In this document: positions 14,452-16,417 of the stretch, piece by piece
Numbering within the stretch: the first letter of the stretch is position 1
Layout: the number at the start of each line of letters is the position of its first letter
Source: an uncultured Muribaculaceae bacterium
GTDB lineage: Bacteria; Bacteroidota; Bacteroidia; Bacteroidales; Muribaculaceae
Length of the DNA stretch: 16,417 nucleotides
Direction of reading: 5' to 3'
NCBI GenBank assembly: GCA_910584735.1
Contig: CAJUBM010000066.1
Span: 1-16,417 of the forward strand
Made by a program: the position numbers and the translations under genes
Notes under the pieces: generated by a model
What the model was told of the DNA's origin: nothing
The model's database searches: none
What the model saw: the letters and a program-made list of their open reading frames with translations, nothing else

Positions 14452-16341
14452 ATGAAACGAATCAAATTCGTGCTGGCGGCATGCATAGGCATGGCCTGCG
14501 GCATGACGATGCATGCCGCAGAGACTGACGGCGAAGGGTATCCGGTGATGTACCTCACAGGTGATTTCATACAAGACCAATGGAGTTTCTCTTCCGATTA
14601 CAAGTTCACCCGCGAGGGGGAAACTTATACCCTGCATGTCGACAACCTCCCGGCTTCAAAACAATTTAAGATTACCAATGATGACTGGACCCTCAACTAC
14701 GGGGGCGATTCCCAGGTGAACGGCGAAGTGGTGATTTCCGAAAGCATCACGGTTATAGGGAAGCAGAATGGTGCCAACTTCTCCTCCGGCGGCATGACAG
14801 ACCTCACCATTACATTCCAACTCAACCGGCAGGGAAGCACCAACATAAACTTCATTGTTAACGGAAAGACGCCCGAAGTCGTGGGAATCTCAGGGACTCT
14901 GCCCGTGCTCTATATCAACGTCCGCAATGAGGACGGCTCGTTCAACAACGAAATCATATCAAAAGACCTCGATCACAAAAACTATTTCCAGGCCGAATAT
15001 TGGCTTGACCTCAACGGCTGCTCATGGATGGAAGAGGAGGGAGCAAAATCAATCGGCAGCGAAGCCGAACCGCTCCCGTTAGAAATCAAGGCTCGTGGCA
15101 ACTGGACGCGCCGAGGTTTCTCAAAAAAGCCATTCAAACTCAAACTCGGAGAAAAGCAAAAAATGCTCGGCATGACCAAGAGCAAGCATTTCGCCCTGCT
15201 GGCACATGCCGATGACAGCCACGGCTATCTGCGAAATTTCACCGGGTTCAACCTCGGCAGACGCATAGGGCTTCCCTGGACGCCCGCCCAACAGCCTGTG
15301 GAGGTTGTGATAAACGGCGACTATCGCGGCCTTTACTTCCTCACGGAGTCAATACGCATCGAAAAAGACCGCATAAACATCACGGAACTTGACGACAACG
15401 TTTCCGACCCGTCACTTATCTCGGGAGGCTACCTCGTGGAACTTGACAACTACGATGAGGAGAACCAGATTCAGATGGATGAGAAAAGCTGCGTGTCCGA
15501 CCAGTACCTTGACCTGCTCCGCATCACATTCGACACTCCTGAGGTATATTCCCCCGAACAACGCAGATTCGTCACCGACCAGTTCACAGCAATGAATGAT
15601 GCCGTAGGAGCCAACAGCGATGAACTGTGGCGCTATCTCGACCTTGACGATGCGGCACGCTATTATATAGTGGAGGAAATCATCAGCCACACCGAATCAT
15701 ACCATGGTTCGACCTATCTGTTCCGCGACCACGGGGCAGACCAAAAATGGCATTTCTCCCCTCTTTGGGACTGCGGCAACGCCTATTCCGGGCCAACCGA
15801 CGGCTTCCTTTACGACCATGACGCCTACGGGAACACCTGGATCCCCTCTATACGCACCAACGACACCTTCAATGAAAAGGTGCGTCGTACATGGCTATGG
15901 TTCATGTCCACTCGTTACAACGGGCTGATTGACGACATAGACAGCTACGTATCGCATATATCCGCTGCCGCCAAATCCGACCGTATCCGCTGGGCCGGCC
16001 AACAGGTGCCTGACGGAGGCCAGGAAGTATGCGACAATTCCGACATGGTATCGCGCCGTAACCGAGTGGTAAACCATCTCGAAGGGAAAATCAATTGGTT
16101 AAAAGGTCATTTCGGCGACTTTACCACCGAAGGCACCGACATTGAGCCTGAACGCGACACCACCCCGGCCGCACCGTTGCCCGATTACGTAGGGTTCGAA
16201 AAAGTGTCTGCCGACATTGATTCAACCGACCTGCCTGCGGAATATTTCAACCTCCAGGGAATACGCGTCAACGCTCCCTCCGCAGGTGAAATCTATATCG
16301 AACGCCGTGGCACCTCGGCCACCCTTCGCATCGCACACTAA
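14452..16341 (+). CDS. Secreted CotH-family protein (putative atypical kinase)
   Basis: A 629-residue exported protein. The signal peptide is MKRIKFVLAACIGMACGMTMHA (likely cut near HAA/ETD; an LAAC match at residue 11 seems too close to the N-terminus for a lipobox). Residues about 29-138 form a beta-rich domain beginning YPVMYLTGDF, resembling Ig-like or carbohydrate-binding modules. The CotH region covers about 150-555: KARGNWTRRGFSKKPFKLKL (213-232), VVINGDYRGLYFLTESIRIEKDRI (285-308), VELDNYD (329-335) and HFSPLWD (434-440). Bacillus CotH is an atypical protein kinase of spore coat proteins; the role in Bacteroidetes is unknown. The last 50 residues (EYFNLQGIRV..GEIYIERRG) resemble a C-terminal motif common in Prevotella/Muribaculaceae exported proteins, possibly a sorting-type tail. 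The ATG at 14452 is chosen because it begins the signal peptide; upstream in-frame starts fall in the promoter and palindrome. Confidence 0.88.
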   Translation: MKRIKFVLAACIGMACGMTMHAAETDGEGYPVMYLTGDFIQDQWSFSSDYKFTREGETYTLHVDNLPASKQFKITNDDWTLNYGGDSQVNGEVVISESITVIGKQNGANFSSGGMTDLTITFQLNRQGSTNINFIVNGKTPEVVGISGTLPVLYINVRNEDGSFNNEIISKDLDHKNYFQAEYWLDLNGCSWMEEEGAKSIGSEAEPLPLEIKARGNWTRRGFSKKPFKLKLGEKQKMLGMTKSKHFALLAHADDSHGYLRNFTGFNLGRRIGLPWTPAQQPVEVVINGDYRGLYFLTESIRIEKDRINITELDDNVSDPSLISGGYLVELDNYDEENQIQMDEKSCVSDQYLDLLRITFDTPEVYSPEQRRFVTDQFTAMNDAVGANSDELWRYLDLDDAARYYIVEEIISHTESYHGSTYLFRDHGADQKWHFSPLWDCGNAYSGPTDGFLYDHDAYGNTWIPSIRTNDTFNEKVRRTWLWFMSTRYNGLIDDIDSYVSHISAAAKSDRIRWAGQQVPDGGQEVCDNSDMVSRRNRVVNHLEGKINWLKGHFGDFTTEGTDIEPERDTTPAAPLPDYVGFEKVSADIDSTDLPAEYFNLQGIRVNAPSAGEIYIERRGTSATLRIAH

Positions 16342-16363
16342 AAACAATATCCCACTATAAAAG

Positions 16364-16398
16364 GCGGTGTGTCAAAATTCATTTTTTTGACACACCGC
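16364..16398 (+). terminator. Intrinsic terminator of the CotH-family gene
   Basis: A perfect 14-bp stem (GCGGTGTGTCAAAA at 16364-16377, TTTTGACACACCGC at 16385-16398) with a 7-nt loop lies 22 bases after the stop codon. The plus-strand flank is TTCTGTTATAT. The near-symmetrical A/T edges would also let it act on transcripts arriving from the right on the minus strand. Confidence 0.8.
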
Positions 16399-16417
16399 TT
16401 CTGTTATATGATACTTT

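Noticed and set aside
1..16417. CRISPR array, insertion sequence, prophage, tRNA or attachment site
   Set aside because: No regularly spaced repeats, transposase or integrase frames, or tRNA-like folds were seen on either strand.

Overview
The window looks like a chromosomal segment of a gut-type Bacteroidales bacterium, most plausibly Muribaculaceae/Prevotella-like. This placement is inference. It rests on Bacteroidetes-type promoters (TTTG at -33, TAnnTTTG at -7), the propionate-pathway gene pair mutA/mutB, a secreted GH29 fucosidase, a secreted CotH-family protein and a GT6-type glycosyltransferase remnant. There are nine intact protein genes, one broken gene and no tRNA or rRNA. No insertion sequence, phage gene or CRISPR array was seen. 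Coding density is high, and no gene-free stretch exceeds about 260 bases.

Layout, left to right. (1) Positions 50-316 (minus): the N-terminal third of a GT6 (ABO-like) glycosyltransferase, stopped by two tandem TAG codons at its metal/donor-site motif. (2) 422-4480 (minus): the mutA-mutB operon for the two subunits of adenosylcobalamin-dependent methylmalonyl-CoA mutase, with a well-formed promoter and a structured leader upstream and a long hairpin downstream. (3) 4742-10511 (minus): a probable four-gene operon transcribed in the order ROK sugar kinase, GH29 alpha-L-fucosidase, cutC, secreted transglutaminase-like protein. Its first two genes overlap and the others are 8 and 46 bases apart. 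(4) 10636-13131 (minus): priA, the replication-restart helicase. (5) 13231-14280 (plus): galM, aldose 1-epimerase, divergent from priA with interleaved promoters. (6) 14452-16341 (plus): a secreted CotH-family protein, whose promoter overlaps a perfect 16-bp inverted repeat, followed by a strong terminator at the right edge.

How the genes fit together. MutAB interconverts succinyl-CoA and methylmalonyl-CoA, the B12-dependent step of propionate formation in gut Bacteroidales. The ROK/fucosidase/cutC/transglutaminase operon suggests scavenging of fucosylated host or dietary glycans and peptides: two exported proteins (fucosidase, transglutaminase-like) and two cytoplasmic ones (kinase, CutC). 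galM would supply the correct anomer of free hexoses. priA is housekeeping.

I do not see a clearly new defence or mobile system. The observations most worth checking are the palindrome sitting on the CotH promoter, the GT6 gene truncated exactly at its NxN-type motif, a degenerate second transglutaminase-like module plus a thioredoxin-like tail in the 888-residue protein, a cysteine-rich linker in MutA, and a Glu-to-Gln change at a sugar-contacting position of the ROK kinase.
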